A DNA stretch of 64,000 bases from Hydrogenophaga sp. IBVHS2 (GTDB taxonomy: Bacteria > Pseudomonadota > Gammaproteobacteria > Burkholderiales > Burkholderiaceae_C), in contig NZ_NFUT01000001.1 in the NCBI RefSeq assembly GCF_002127215.1, positions 620,001 through 684,000 on the forward strand, given 5' to 3'. Below are positions 18,039 to 25,858 of this stretch, one piece after another (the first letter of the stretch is position 1; each line of letters starts with the position of its first letter). The translations under genes were made by a program, and so were the position numbers. Below the pieces are notes generated by a model that worked only from the letters and a program-made list of their open reading frames with translations, did not search any database and was not told the origin of the DNA.

Positions 18039-18803
18039 TCAGCGCGGGGCCATGCGCAGCGCGCCGTCCAGGCGGATCACCTCGCCATTGAGGTGGGTGT
18101 TGGTGACGATGTGGGCCGCCAGCGAGGCGAACTCTTCCGGGTGGCCCAGGCGCGGCGGGAAGGGGATGCTCGCGGCCAGCGACTGCTGCACCGGCTCGGG
18201 CAGGCTGCGCATGAGCGGGGTGGAGAACAGACCCGGTGCGATGGTGCATACCCGGATGCCGTGCTGCGCCAGGTCGCGCGCCATGGGCAGCGTCATGCCC
18301 ACCAGGCCGCCCTTGGAGGCGCTGTAGGCCTGCTGGCCCACCTGACCGTCGAAGGCGGCCACGCTGGCGGTGAACAGCATCACGCCGCGCTCGCCGTCGG
18401 CCAGCGCCTCCAGCTTCGCGCAGGCGGCGGCAAACAGCCGCGCCGCGTTGTAGGAGCCGATCAGGTTGACGCTGATGACGCGGCTGAAGTCTTCCAGCGG
18501 GGCGGCGCTGCCGTCCTTCTGCACCACGCGTTTGGCGGTGCCGATGCCGGCGATGTTCATGAGGATGCGGGCCGGGCCGTGGGCGGCGGTGGCGGCGTCG
18601 AGCGCGGCCTGCAGGCTGGCGGTGTCGGTGATGTCGCAGGCCAGGCCCAGACCACCGATGTCGGCGGCGACGCGGCGGGCGTTGTCGGCATTCACATCGA
18701 GCACGGCCACCTTGGCACCCTGGCGGGCGAGTTCGCGGGCGGTGGCTTCGCCGAGGCCCGATCCGCCGCCGGTGACGAGGGCGGCGTGTCCTGAAATCTG
18801 CAT
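18039..18803 (-). CDS. SDR-family 3-hydroxyacyl-CoA dehydrogenase-like protein
   Basis: 254 residues. Rossmann motif VTGGGSGLGEATA at about 10-22, NIAGIG near 88, catalytic Ser in LFTASVAAF near 147 and YSASKGG near 160. The C-terminal [16 protein letters not shown] is typical of the HSD17B10 (type II 3-hydroxyacyl-CoA dehydrogenase) group. It would oxidise the 3-hydroxyacyl-CoA formed by the neighbouring crotonase. A close paralogue lies at 45476-46234, with the same C-terminal signature. No thiolase is visible to complete a beta-oxidation round. Confidence 0.85.
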   Translation of the reverse strand: MQISGHAALVTGGGSGLGEATARELARQGAKVAVLDVNADNARRVAADIGGLGLACDITDTASLQAALDAATAAHGPARILMNIAGIGTAKRVVQKDGSAAPLEDFSRVISVNLIGSYNAARLFAAACAKLEALADGERGVMLFTASVAAFDGQVGQQAYSASKGGLVGMTLPMARDLAQHGIRVCTIAPGLFSTPLMRSLPEPVQQSLAASIPFPPRLGHPEEFASLAAHIVTNTHLNGEVIRLDGALRMAPR

Positions 18804-18827
18804 GGGTTGTCTCCTGGAGAAAGGGGG

Positions 18828-20696
18828 TCAGCGGGGCTGGAGGATGTTCGGGGCGCTGCCGTCGTACAGGGCTTCCACCAGCGCGGCCCGGTGCTGCAGC
18901 ACCGCACGCTGGTTGATCGAGCCCTTGTCGGTGACCTCGCCGCGGTCGATGGAGGGTGGCTCGGCCAGCAGCAGCAGGCGGGCCACCCGGTTGGCGCTGC
19001 CGGTGGCCTGGGCCGCCAGGTCGTCGAGCACCTGCTGGAAGTGCGCCCGCACGGCCGGGTGGGCCAGCACCTCGGCCAGCGGGGCATCGGCCGGCAGGCC
19101 GGCCAGGGTGCGCACCGCGGCGGTGGGGAACAGCAGGGCACCGACCTCGTTGCGGTTCAGGCCGGTGATGACGGCATCCTGCACGAAGGGCGCACCCGCC
19201 GCGATGATGCGGCCGCGCAGCGGCCCCACGCTGACGAAGGTGCCGGTGGCCAGCTTGAAGTCCTCGGCAATGCGGCCGTCGAAGCGCAGGCCCCGGTGGT
19301 GGTTGTCGGGGTCGATCCAGGCCACCGCGTCGCCGGTGCAGAAGAAGCCTTCGTCGTCGAACGATTCGGCCGTGGCCTCGGGGTTGCGCCAGTAGCCCGG
19401 CGTGATGTTGGGGCCCCGGTAACGCACCTCGGTCTTGCCCTGCAGCGGCACCAGCTTGAGCTCCAGCCCCGGGGTGGGCAGGCCCAGGTCGCCCGAGCGC
19501 ACCTCGGGGCTGGTGATGTACAGGCCGAACGGGCCGGACTCGGTCATGCCCAGGCCGGTGCCCATGACGATGCGTTCACCGATCTCGGCTTCCTGCACCT
19601 GGTGCAGCGTGTCCCACACCGGCTGGGCCAGGGCGGCACCGGCATAGAAGAACAGGCGCACGCGGCTGAGCAGGTTGCGCCGCAGCCCGGCGTCGGTCTT
19701 CATGGCGTTGGCGATCGCCTCGAAGCCGGTGGGCACGTTGAAGTACACGGTGGGCGCGATCTCGCGCAGGTTGCGCAGCGTCTCGGCCATGAGGGCCGGT
19801 GTGGGCTTGCCGTCGTCGATGTACAGCGTGCCGCCGTTGAACAGCGTCAGGCCCACGTTGTGGTTGCCGCCGAAGGTGTGGTTCCAGGGCAGCCAGTCCA
19901 CCAGCACCGGCGGCTGGTCCGGGTCGGCCAGCACCGGGATGCTGGCGACGATCTGCTGCTGGTTGGCGCACCACATGCGGTGGGTGTTGATCACGCCCTT
20001 GGGCAGCTTGGTGGAGCCGGAGGTGAACAGGAACTTGGCGATGGTGTCCGGCCCGGTGGCCTGCATGGCGGCGTCCACCGCCGGGGTGGGCGCAGTGGCG
20101 CGCAGGGCCGCAAAGCTGGTGGTGGCGCGGCCGGGCACGGTGCCGGTGGTGGTGACGATCTCCACGTCCTCGCCCACCGTGGCCAGCAGGGCGCGCTCGT
20201 AGCGCGGGGCGTCGCTGGCGAACACCAGACCCGGTGTCAGCGTGCGAACGATGTGGCGCAGCTTCTCGAAGTCCTGGCTCACCAGGGAATAGGCGGGCGA
20301 GGCCGGCGCCCACGGAATGCCGGCGTACAGGCAGCCCAGGGCCAGCTGGGCGTGCTCCAGATCGTTCTCGCTGACGATCAGCACCGGCCGCTCGGCGTTG
20401 AGCCCCCGGTCCAGCAGCGCCTGGCCGATGCAGCGGGCCGCATCGAGCGCCTCGGCGTAGCTCAGGTGCTGCCAGTCCCCGGTGCTGCCGTCGGCCCGGC
20501 GTTCGCGCCGTGCCATGAAGCTGCGCTGCGGCGCCACCTCGGCCCAGTGCAGCAGCCGGTCGGTCAGGCGGTGCGGAAAGGGCGGCAGGGGCTGCTCGGC
20601 CTGCAGGTAGGTGGTGCCATCGGGGGTGTCGCGGCGCAGGCCCCGGGTCACACCGAAGGCCAGGGTGCGGTAGCGGGGCAGGGTGGCGGTGCTCAT
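18828..20696 (-). CDS. feruloyl-CoA synthase-like acyl-CoA ligase
   Basis: 622 residues, an ANL-superfamily ligase. The ATP loop is LFTSGSTKLPKGVINTH (about residues 220-236), with WLPWNHTFGGNHN near 270, an adenylate motif GTGLGMTESGP near 395, then FFCTGDAVAWID and RFDGRIAEDFKLATGTFVSVG near the hinge. The last replaces the usual catalytic-Lys lobe pattern and is characteristic of feruloyl-CoA synthase-annotated enzymes. It activates a hydroxycinnamate or similar aryl acid with ATP and CoA. The crotonase gene is 3 bp upstream, so the two are translationally linked. Confidence 0.82.
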   Translation of the reverse strand: MSTATLPRYRTLAFGVTRGLRRDTPDGTTYLQAEQPLPPFPHRLTDRLLHWAEVAPQRSFMARRERRADGSTGDWQHLSYAEALDAARCIGQALLDRGLNAERPVLIVSENDLEHAQLALGCLYAGIPWAPASPAYSLVSQDFEKLRHIVRTLTPGLVFASDAPRYERALLATVGEDVEIVTTTGTVPGRATTSFAALRATAPTPAVDAAMQATGPDTIAKFLFTSGSTKLPKGVINTHRMWCANQQQIVASIPVLADPDQPPVLVDWLPWNHTFGGNHNVGLTLFNGGTLYIDDGKPTPALMAETLRNLREIAPTVYFNVPTGFEAIANAMKTDAGLRRNLLSRVRLFFYAGAALAQPVWDTLHQVQEAEIGERIVMGTGLGMTESGPFGLYITSPEVRSGDLGLPTPGLELKLVPLQGKTEVRYRGPNITPGYWRNPEATAESFDDEGFFCTGDAVAWIDPDNHHRGLRFDGRIAEDFKLATGTFVSVGPLRGRIIAAGAPFVQDAVITGLNRNEVGALLFPTAAVRTLAGLPADAPLAEVLAHPAVRAHFQQVLDDLAAQATGSANRVARLLLLAEPPSIDRGEVTDKGSINQRAVLQHRAALVEALYDGSAPNILQPR

Positions 20697-20699
20697 GGC

Positions 20700-21488
20700 T
20701 CAGCCCTTCTTCACCTTGGCGCCCCGGCCTTCCAGGAAGTCGCGCACCCGGGCCTTGGCCTCGGGCGCGTCCTGCACGATGGCCGACATCAGCGCCTCGG
20801 TGAAGAAGCCGTGGTCGGACGGCTGTTCGGCGATGCGGGGCAGGGCGTGCATGAGGGCGTAGTTGGTCAGCGGCGCATTGGCGGCGATGCGGGTGGCCAG
20901 CTCCAGCGCCTTGTCGAGCGCCGTGCCCTGCGGCACCACGTACTGCGACAGGCCGATGCGCTCGCCGTCCTCGGCGTTGTAGACCCGGCCGGTGAGCATC
21001 ATGTCGGTCATGCGGGCAGCACCGATCAGGCGCGGGATGCGCACCGAGCCGCCGCCGCCCACGAAGATGCCGCGCGTGCCCTCGGGCAGGGCATAGAAGG
21101 TGCTGGCGTCGGCCACGCGCACATGGCAGCTGCTGGCCAGCTCCAGCCCGCCGCCCACCACCGCGCCATGCAGCGCGGCCACCACCGGGACGCGGCCGCG
21201 TTCCACCTCGTTGAGTGCGGCATGCCACAGGCGCGAATGCTGCAGACCGCCGCCGGCATCGCGCTCCTGCAGTTCCGACAGGTCCAGCCCGGCGCAGAAA
21301 TGCTCGCCCGCGCCGGTGACCACGGCCGCGCGCACGCCGGTCGGCAGATTCTGGAAGGTGTCGCGCAGCGCCATGACCAGCCCGTCGCTCAAGGCATTGC
21401 GCTTGGCCGGGCGGTTGAGGGTGATCAGCGCGATCTGCTGCTGGTCGCCGCGCAGCTCGAAGGAAAGGTCGGGGAAGGTCGGGGTCAT
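20700..21488 (-). CDS. enoyl-CoA hydratase/crotonase (hydroxycinnamoyl-CoA hydratase-lyase-like)
   Basis: 262 residues from the ATG at 21488. The crotonase oxyanion-hole motifs are present: RPAKRNALSD near 28-37, GAGEHFCAGLDLSEL near 65, and AALHGAVVGGGLELA near 112, with the acidic residue in ALPEGTRGIFVGGGGS near 145. It hydrates an enoyl-CoA and may also split the product (retro-aldol) as Ech does in ferulate breakdown. An in-frame ATG at 21542 is possible but would overlap the operator. First gene of the crotonase-ligase-SDR-thioesterase-MarR unit. Confidence 0.85.
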   Translation of the reverse strand: MTPTFPDLSFELRGDQQQIALITLNRPAKRNALSDGLVMALRDTFQNLPTGVRAAVVTGAGEHFCAGLDLSELQERDAGGGLQHSRLWHAALNEVERGRVPVVAALHGAVVGGGLELASSCHVRVADASTFYALPEGTRGIFVGGGGSVRIPRLIGAARMTDMMLTGRVYNAEDGERIGLSQYVVPQGTALDKALELATRIAANAPLTNYALMHALPRIAEQPSDHGFFTEALMSAIVQDAPEAKARVRDFLEGRGAKVKKG

Positions 21489-21525
21489 GGCGGGTCCGTG
21501 GGAGGTCGGGTGCGGGTTGTCGAGC

Positions 21526-21554
21526 TTGTCGGTGGCTGGCATTGTGGTTATAAA
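21526..21554 (+). promoter_or_regulatory. sigma-70-like promoter toward the divergent CoA ligase
   Basis: TTGTCG (21526-21531), a 17-nt spacer and TATAAA (21549-21554) form a plausible vegetative promoter for the gene starting at 21619. Its -10 lies inside the inverted repeat described next, so a bound repressor would block it. Confidence 0.5.
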
Positions 21555-21562
21555 AAATAACC
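21546..21562. promoter_or_regulatory. inverted-repeat operator between divergent catabolic genes
   Basis: GGTTAT-AAAAA-ATAACC is a perfect 6-bp inverted repeat, and flanking T and A bases extend the symmetry. It is the only AT-rich island in the 130-bp divergent spacer and overlaps the -10 of the rightward promoter. The size and symmetry suit a MarR dimer; the regulator at 17158-17613 is the local candidate. Confidence 0.65.
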
Positions 21563-21618
21563 AAATCAACCGGCCCGGGGCGCTTTGTTCACCGGGTTTA
21601 CCCGCATCGGAGACACCC

Positions 21619-23454
21619 ATGCCCGCCCTTGCCCCTCTGGCCGAACTGGTCGACATCGAGTCGCTGGAGCGGCGGTCCGCCCCGGCCGAGACCACGCCCT
21701 ACGGCCTGATCCGCGATGCCGCGGCCCGCTGGCCCGATCGTGTGGCCTTCACCTGGCTGCCCGATGCCGGGCTGAGCACGCCGCCGCGCCCGGTCACCTA
21801 CACGCAGCTGCTGCGCGACATCCACCGCGCTGCCAACGCCCTGCGCGCCCTCGGGGTGGGGCCGGACGATGCGGTGGCCCTGCTGGCCCCCAACATGCCC
21901 GAGGCCCAGGCGGTGCTGTGGGGCGCGCAGCTGGCCGGGCGGGTGTGTCCCATCAACACGCTGCTGCAGCCGGACCACATCGCGGCCCTGCTGCAGGCCA
22001 GCGGAGCGCGGGTGGTGGTGGCCCTGGGCCCGCACCCGGAGCTGGCGGTGTGGTCGGCCGTGCAGCAGGCCTGCGAAGGGCGGGACCTGGTGACGGTGGC
22101 CATCGGCGCCGGCCAGCCGGCTCCCGGTGCGCTGGATCTGCACACCCTGCTGCAGGCCCAGCCCGACACGCTGACCTTCGCCCCCGACCTGGATCCCCGG
22201 CGCGTGGTGGCCCTGTTCCACACCGGTGGCACCACCGGTTCGCCCAAGCTGGTGCAGCACACCGGTGCCAACGAGGCCCACACCGCGCGCTGGGCCCCCG
22301 GGTTCTACGGGGCCGACGAGCGCAGCGTGGAGATCAACGGCTTCCCGCTGTTCCACGTGGCCGGGGCCTTCGTGTATGGCCTGTCGATGCTCTCGGTGGG
22401 CGCGCGCCAGGTGCTGCCCACCCTCACCGGCATGCGCAACGCGGCGTTCGTTCAGCGCTACTGGCGCTTCTGCCAGCGTGAGGGTGTCACCCACCTGGCC
22501 TGCGTGCCCACCATCCTGGCCAGCCTGCTCAATGTGCCGGTGGATGCCGACATCGGTTCGGTGCGGGCCGCCTTCACCGGCGGATCGCCCCTGCCGCCCG
22601 AACTCGCCCAGCGCTTCGAGGCCGCCACCGGCATTCCGGTGCGCAACATCCTTGGCATGACCGAAAGCGCGGGCCTGGTCAGCATCGAACCACTGGCCGG
22701 TCCGCGCACGCCCGGCTCGGCCGGCCTGCGCCTGCCGTTCACCGAGGTGCACGCGGTGCCCTGGCGCGACGGCGCAGCGGTGCTGGGCGAGCGCTGCGCG
22801 CCGGGGGCCACCGGCGTGATCGTGCTGCGCGGGCCGCACATCGGCCCGGGGTATCTGGATGCGCGGCGCAATGCCGGCCTGTTCGAGCAGGGCTGGGTGA
22901 TCTCCGGCGACCTGGGCCACATCGACACCGAGGGCCGCATCCACATCACCGGCCGGGCCAAGGACGTGATCATCCGGGGCTCGCACAACATCGACCCGGG
23001 TCTGGTGGAGGACGCCTTCCTGGCCCACCCGGCGGTGGCGCAGTGCGCGGTGGTGGCCGAGCCCGACCCCCACGCCGGCGAGGTGCCTGCCGCCTTCGTC
23101 GTGCTTCGCCCGGGCGCCACGCTGGACGCGGCCACGCTGCTGGCCGAGGTGGCCCCGCAGGTCTACGAACGCCCGGCCTGCCCCAAGCGGGTGGTGCTGC
23201 TGCCCGCCCTGCCGCTGACCGCCATCGGCAAGGTGTTCAAACCGGCGCTGCGGCTGCAGGCCATCGAGCTGCGGCTGACCGACATCGCCCGTGAGGCGGC
23301 GCCGGACCGGGCGGTGTCGGTGCAGGCGCGGGAAGAGGGCGGCGTGCAGCGGGCCCGCATCGCGATCGCCGGCCCGCACGACGCGGCACTGGCCGGGCGC
23401 TTGCAGGCCGCCCTGGCGGCGGTGGCGGTGCCGGTGGAGATCGCGTTCGGCTGA
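21619..23454 (+). CDS. acyl-CoA synthetase (AMP-forming), fatty-acyl-CoA synthase type
   Basis: 611 residues from the ATG at 21619. ANL motifs: FHTGGTTGSPKLVQHT near residue 202, NILGMTESAGLVSIEP near 347, GWVISGDLGHIDTEGRIHITGRAKDVIIRGSHNIDP near 430 (hinge and A8 motif, given as one region) and the catalytic Lys in LPLTAIGKVFKPALR near 540. About 60 residues follow the usual end, an unusual C-terminal tail. It activates an acyl or aryl acid to its CoA ester. It is divergent from the crotonase gene and shares the inverted-repeat operator, so it probably belongs to the same regulon. Confidence 0.87.
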   Translation: MPALAPLAELVDIESLERRSAPAETTPYGLIRDAAARWPDRVAFTWLPDAGLSTPPRPVTYTQLLRDIHRAANALRALGVGPDDAVALLAPNMPEAQAVLWGAQLAGRVCPINTLLQPDHIAALLQASGARVVVALGPHPELAVWSAVQQACEGRDLVTVAIGAGQPAPGALDLHTLLQAQPDTLTFAPDLDPRRVVALFHTGGTTGSPKLVQHTGANEAHTARWAPGFYGADERSVEINGFPLFHVAGAFVYGLSMLSVGARQVLPTLTGMRNAAFVQRYWRFCQREGVTHLACVPTILASLLNVPVDADIGSVRAAFTGGSPLPPELAQRFEAATGIPVRNILGMTESAGLVSIEPLAGPRTPGSAGLRLPFTEVHAVPWRDGAAVLGERCAPGATGVIVLRGPHIGPGYLDARRNAGLFEQGWVISGDLGHIDTEGRIHITGRAKDVIIRGSHNIDPGLVEDAFLAHPAVAQCAVVAEPDPHAGEVPAAFVVLRPGATLDAATLLAEVAPQVYERPACPKRVVLLPALPLTAIGKVFKPALRLQAIELRLTDIAREAAPDRAVSVQAREEGGVQRARIAIAGPHDAALAGRLQAALAAVAVPVEIAFG

Positions 23455-23475
23455 GCGCGCGGCCCGCTCGGGGCG

Positions 23476-24072
23476 TCACCAGCCACCACGCTCCAGCCAG
23501 CGTTCGATCTGCTCGAACTTGTCGATGCCCCAGAACGGCTCGCCGTCCACCACCACGGTGGGCGAGCCGAAGATGCCGGCGGCCAGGGCGGCGTCCACCT
23601 CGGCGCGCAGCAGGCGGGCGGCTTCGTCGCTGGCGGCGGCTTCCGCCAGCTCGTCCCCCACCACCGGGCGCAGGCTCTCGGGCGTGGACAGGTCCTGTCC
23701 CTGGCCCCAGTAGGCGGCATAGATGCGGTGGGCCACATCGGCCGCCTGCCCGGGCCGGTGCGCCGCCACCCAGGCCATGGCGCGGGCGCAGGCCAGGGGC
23801 TGCATGACCGGGTCGGCCGGCCTGCGCTGCATCGGCACCCGGTGTTCGCGGGCATACCGCAGCACGTCGCGCTCGGTGTAGGGGCCTTTGAGCGGGGTGT
23901 CCAGCAAGGGCTTGAGGCCCATCACCTTCATCACCGACACACCCAGCAGCATCGGGTGCCAGCGCACGGTGCGGCCGTGGCGGGCGGCCAGCGCCTCGAT
24001 GCGCAGCGAGGCGAAATAGCCGTAGGGCGAGATGAAATCGAAGTGGAAATCGAGCGGGGCGGGGGCGTTCAT
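23476..24072 (-). CDS. 2-hydroxychromene-2-carboxylate isomerase family (DsbA/GST-kappa fold)
   Basis: About 198 residues from the ATG at 24072 (an in-frame ATG at 24081 is also possible). The N-terminal DFHFDFISPYGYFASLRIEALA is the thioredoxin-like start of the HCCA isomerase/kappa GST family, with Ser in place of catalytic Cys. Later motifs are GVSVMKVMGLKPLLDTPLKG and the C-terminal FGSPTVVVDGEPFWGIDKFEQIE. Members isomerise naphthalene-pathway chromenes with glutathione, but most homologues have unknown substrates. It is convergent with the CoA ligase (21 bp gap), inside an aromatic-degradation region. Confidence 0.83.
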   Translation of the reverse strand: MNAPAPLDFHFDFISPYGYFASLRIEALAARHGRTVRWHPMLLGVSVMKVMGLKPLLDTPLKGPYTERDVLRYAREHRVPMQRRPADPVMQPLACARAMAWVAAHRPGQAADVAHRIYAAYWGQGQDLSTPESLRPVVGDELAEAAASDEAARLLRAEVDAALAAGIFGSPTVVVDGEPFWGIDKFEQIERWLERGGW

Positions 24073-24238
24073 GGCCGGCATCTTCGCTGCCGCAGTGGGC
24101 TGCGGCTATGCCGTCTTTCCCGGGGGTGGGCGGCTTCCATTGCAAAACGGCATATCTGAAAGACCGGTGCGGGTCTGGCGGTTCGGGCCGCGCGGGCGCA
24201 CAGTCCGCCTCTCAAGAATCACCCCCCTGGAGACACGC

Positions 24239-25276
24239 ATGAACCTGATTCCCCGTCGCACGGCTGTGGCCGCCCTTGGTGCGGTGGCCGCCCTGGCCTT
24301 CGCCGGCTCCGCCATGGCCCAGACCGTGACGCTGCGCCTGCACCAGTTCCTGCCCCCGCAGGCCACCATCCCGGCCAAGGCCATCGTGCCCTGGGCGCAG
24401 AAGGTCGAGGCCGAGTCCGGCGGGCGCATCAAGATCCAGCTGTTCCACGCCATGCAGCTCGGCGGCACGCCGCCCCAGCTGTTCGACCAGGCGCGCGACG
24501 GCGTGGCCGACATCACCTGGACCGTGCTGGGCTACACCCCCAACCGCTTCAACAAGACCGAGGTGTTCGAGCTGCCCTTCATGAGCGGTTCGGCCGAGCA
24601 GTCCTCGCGCGCCATCCAGGAATACGTCGAGAAGTTCGCCATGGACGAGTTCAAGGACGTCAAGCTGCTGGCGGCCCACACCCACGGTCCCGGCCTGTTC
24701 CACACCAAGCAGCCGGTGACCGGCCTGGAAAGCCTGCGCGGCATGAAGATCCGGGGCGGCTCGCGCATCATCAACAACATGCTGGTCAAGCTGGGTGCCA
24801 CCCCGGTGGGCATGCCGGTGCCGGCCGTGACCGACGCGCTGTCCAAGGGCACCATCGACGGCACCACCATCCCCTGGGAGGTGACCCCGTCGCTCAAGGT
24901 GACCGAGCTGGTCAAGAACCACACCACCTTCGCCGGTGCCGAGGGCCTCTACACCCAGACCTTCGCGCTGTCGATGAACAAGGCCGCCTACGACAAGCTG
25001 CCGCCCGACCTGAAGAAGGTGATCGACAACAACTCCGGCATCGAGACCGCCGCCTTCTTCGGCCGTGCCATGGACGAAGGCGACAAGGCCGGCCGTGCCA
25101 TTGCCGAGAAGGCCGGCAACAACATCGTGGCCCTGGACGTGGCCGAGACCCAGCGCTGGCGCCGTACCGCCGGCGCGGTGGAGACCGACTGGATCAACGA
25201 GGTCAAGGCCAAGGGCATCGACGGTGCCAAGCTGGCCGCCGAGGCGCGGGCCCTGATCAAGAAGCACCAGCGATAA
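24239..25276 (+). CDS. TRAP transporter periplasmic binding protein (DctP family)
   Basis: 345 residues with a clear signal peptide ending AGSAMA-QT near residue 28. Family motifs: LRLHQFLPPQATIPAK at the mature start, GRIKIQLFHAMQLGG near 62, the ligand-arginine region LESLRGMKIRGGSRI near 165, and DALSKGTIDGTTIPWEV near 200. The ATG follows CTGGAGA. Its place between hydroxycinnamate-type CoA genes and the protocatechuate operon suggests an aromatic-acid ligand, as in TarPQM of Rhodopseudomonas, which carries lignin-derived acids. A terminator-like hairpin separates it from the permease genes and should keep binding protein in excess. Confidence 0.88.
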   Translation: MNLIPRRTAVAALGAVAALAFAGSAMAQTVTLRLHQFLPPQATIPAKAIVPWAQKVEAESGGRIKIQLFHAMQLGGTPPQLFDQARDGVADITWTVLGYTPNRFNKTEVFELPFMSGSAEQSSRAIQEYVEKFAMDEFKDVKLLAAHTHGPGLFHTKQPVTGLESLRGMKIRGGSRIINNMLVKLGATPVGMPVPAVTDALSKGTIDGTTIPWEVTPSLKVTELVKNHTTFAGAEGLYTQTFALSMNKAAYDKLPPDLKKVIDNNSGIETAAFFGRAMDEGDKAGRAIAEKAGNNIVALDVAETQRWRRTAGAVETDWINEVKAKGIDGAKLAAEARALIKKHQR

Positions 25277-25321
25277 TCCGCCGCTGTCGCGACCGCGCGG
25301 CACCAACCCTGCCGCGCCCCG

Positions 25322-25363
25322 CCGAAGTCCTGCCCACCGCGTGCTGGACCTCGGCTTTTTTTT
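25322..25363 (+). terminator. internal terminator/attenuator between TRAP binding protein and permeases
   Basis: CCGAAGTCC (25322-25330) pairs with GGACCTCGG (25346-25354) with one mismatch, and eight T residues follow (25356-25363). It ends 6 nt before the small permease GTG. Partial termination here would give more binding protein than permease. Confidence 0.7.
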
Positions 25364-25369
25364 GAACGG

Positions 25370-25858
25370 GTGACTCCCTTGAAGCTGCTCTCATTCCTTG
25401 CCCAGGCCTGTGCGGTGCTGGCCGGCTTGCTGCTCACCGCCATCACGCTGGTGACCTGCCTGAGCCTGATCGGACGCAACACCACCGGCCAGACCCTGGT
25501 TGGCGACTACGAACTCACGGCGGTGGCGGCCGGCGCAGCGGTCGCCCTGTTCATGCCGTGGTGCCAGCTCAAGCGCGAGCACATCATCGTGGACTTCTTC
25601 ACCGCTCGGCTGCCCGCCAGCGCCAATGCCTGGCTGGACCGTTTCGGTGCCCTGGTGCTGGCCATCGTCATGGCCCTGCTGACCTGGCGCACCGGCGTCG
25701 GCGCCCTCAGCGCCCACAGCTCCCAGACCACCACCATGATGCTGGGCTTTCCCGAGTGGATCGTCTACACCGCCATGGTGCCGCCGCTGGCCCTGACCGC
25801 CGTGATCGCGCTGGTCCAGAGCCTGTCTTCCGCCACCGTCCAGGAGTCGGCCCCATGA
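25370..25858 (+). CDS. TRAP transporter small membrane subunit (DctQ family)
   Basis: 162 residues with four hydrophobic segments (about 8-30, 45-62, 85-105, 125-148), the standard DctQ layout. The motif FMPWCQLKREHIIVDFFT near residue 62 is typical of the family. The start is a GTG; a TTG nine bases later is possible. It pairs with the large permease to form the membrane part of the sodium-driven TRAP importer. Its stop overlaps the large permease start (ATGA). Confidence 0.87.
   Translation: MTPLKLLSFLAQACAVLAGLLLTAITLVTCLSLIGRNTTGQTLVGDYELTAVAAGAAVALFMPWCQLKREHIIVDFFTARLPASANAWLDRFGALVLAIVMALLTWRTGVGALSAHSSQTTTMMLGFPEWIVYTAMVPPLALTAVIALVQSLSSATVQESAP

Noticed and set aside
24107-24154. 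TATGCCGT ... ACGGCATA inverted repeat upstream of the TRAP binding protein
   Set aside because: The 32-nt spacer is long for one operator and part of it lies at the start of the isomerase gene; kept as a chance pair.
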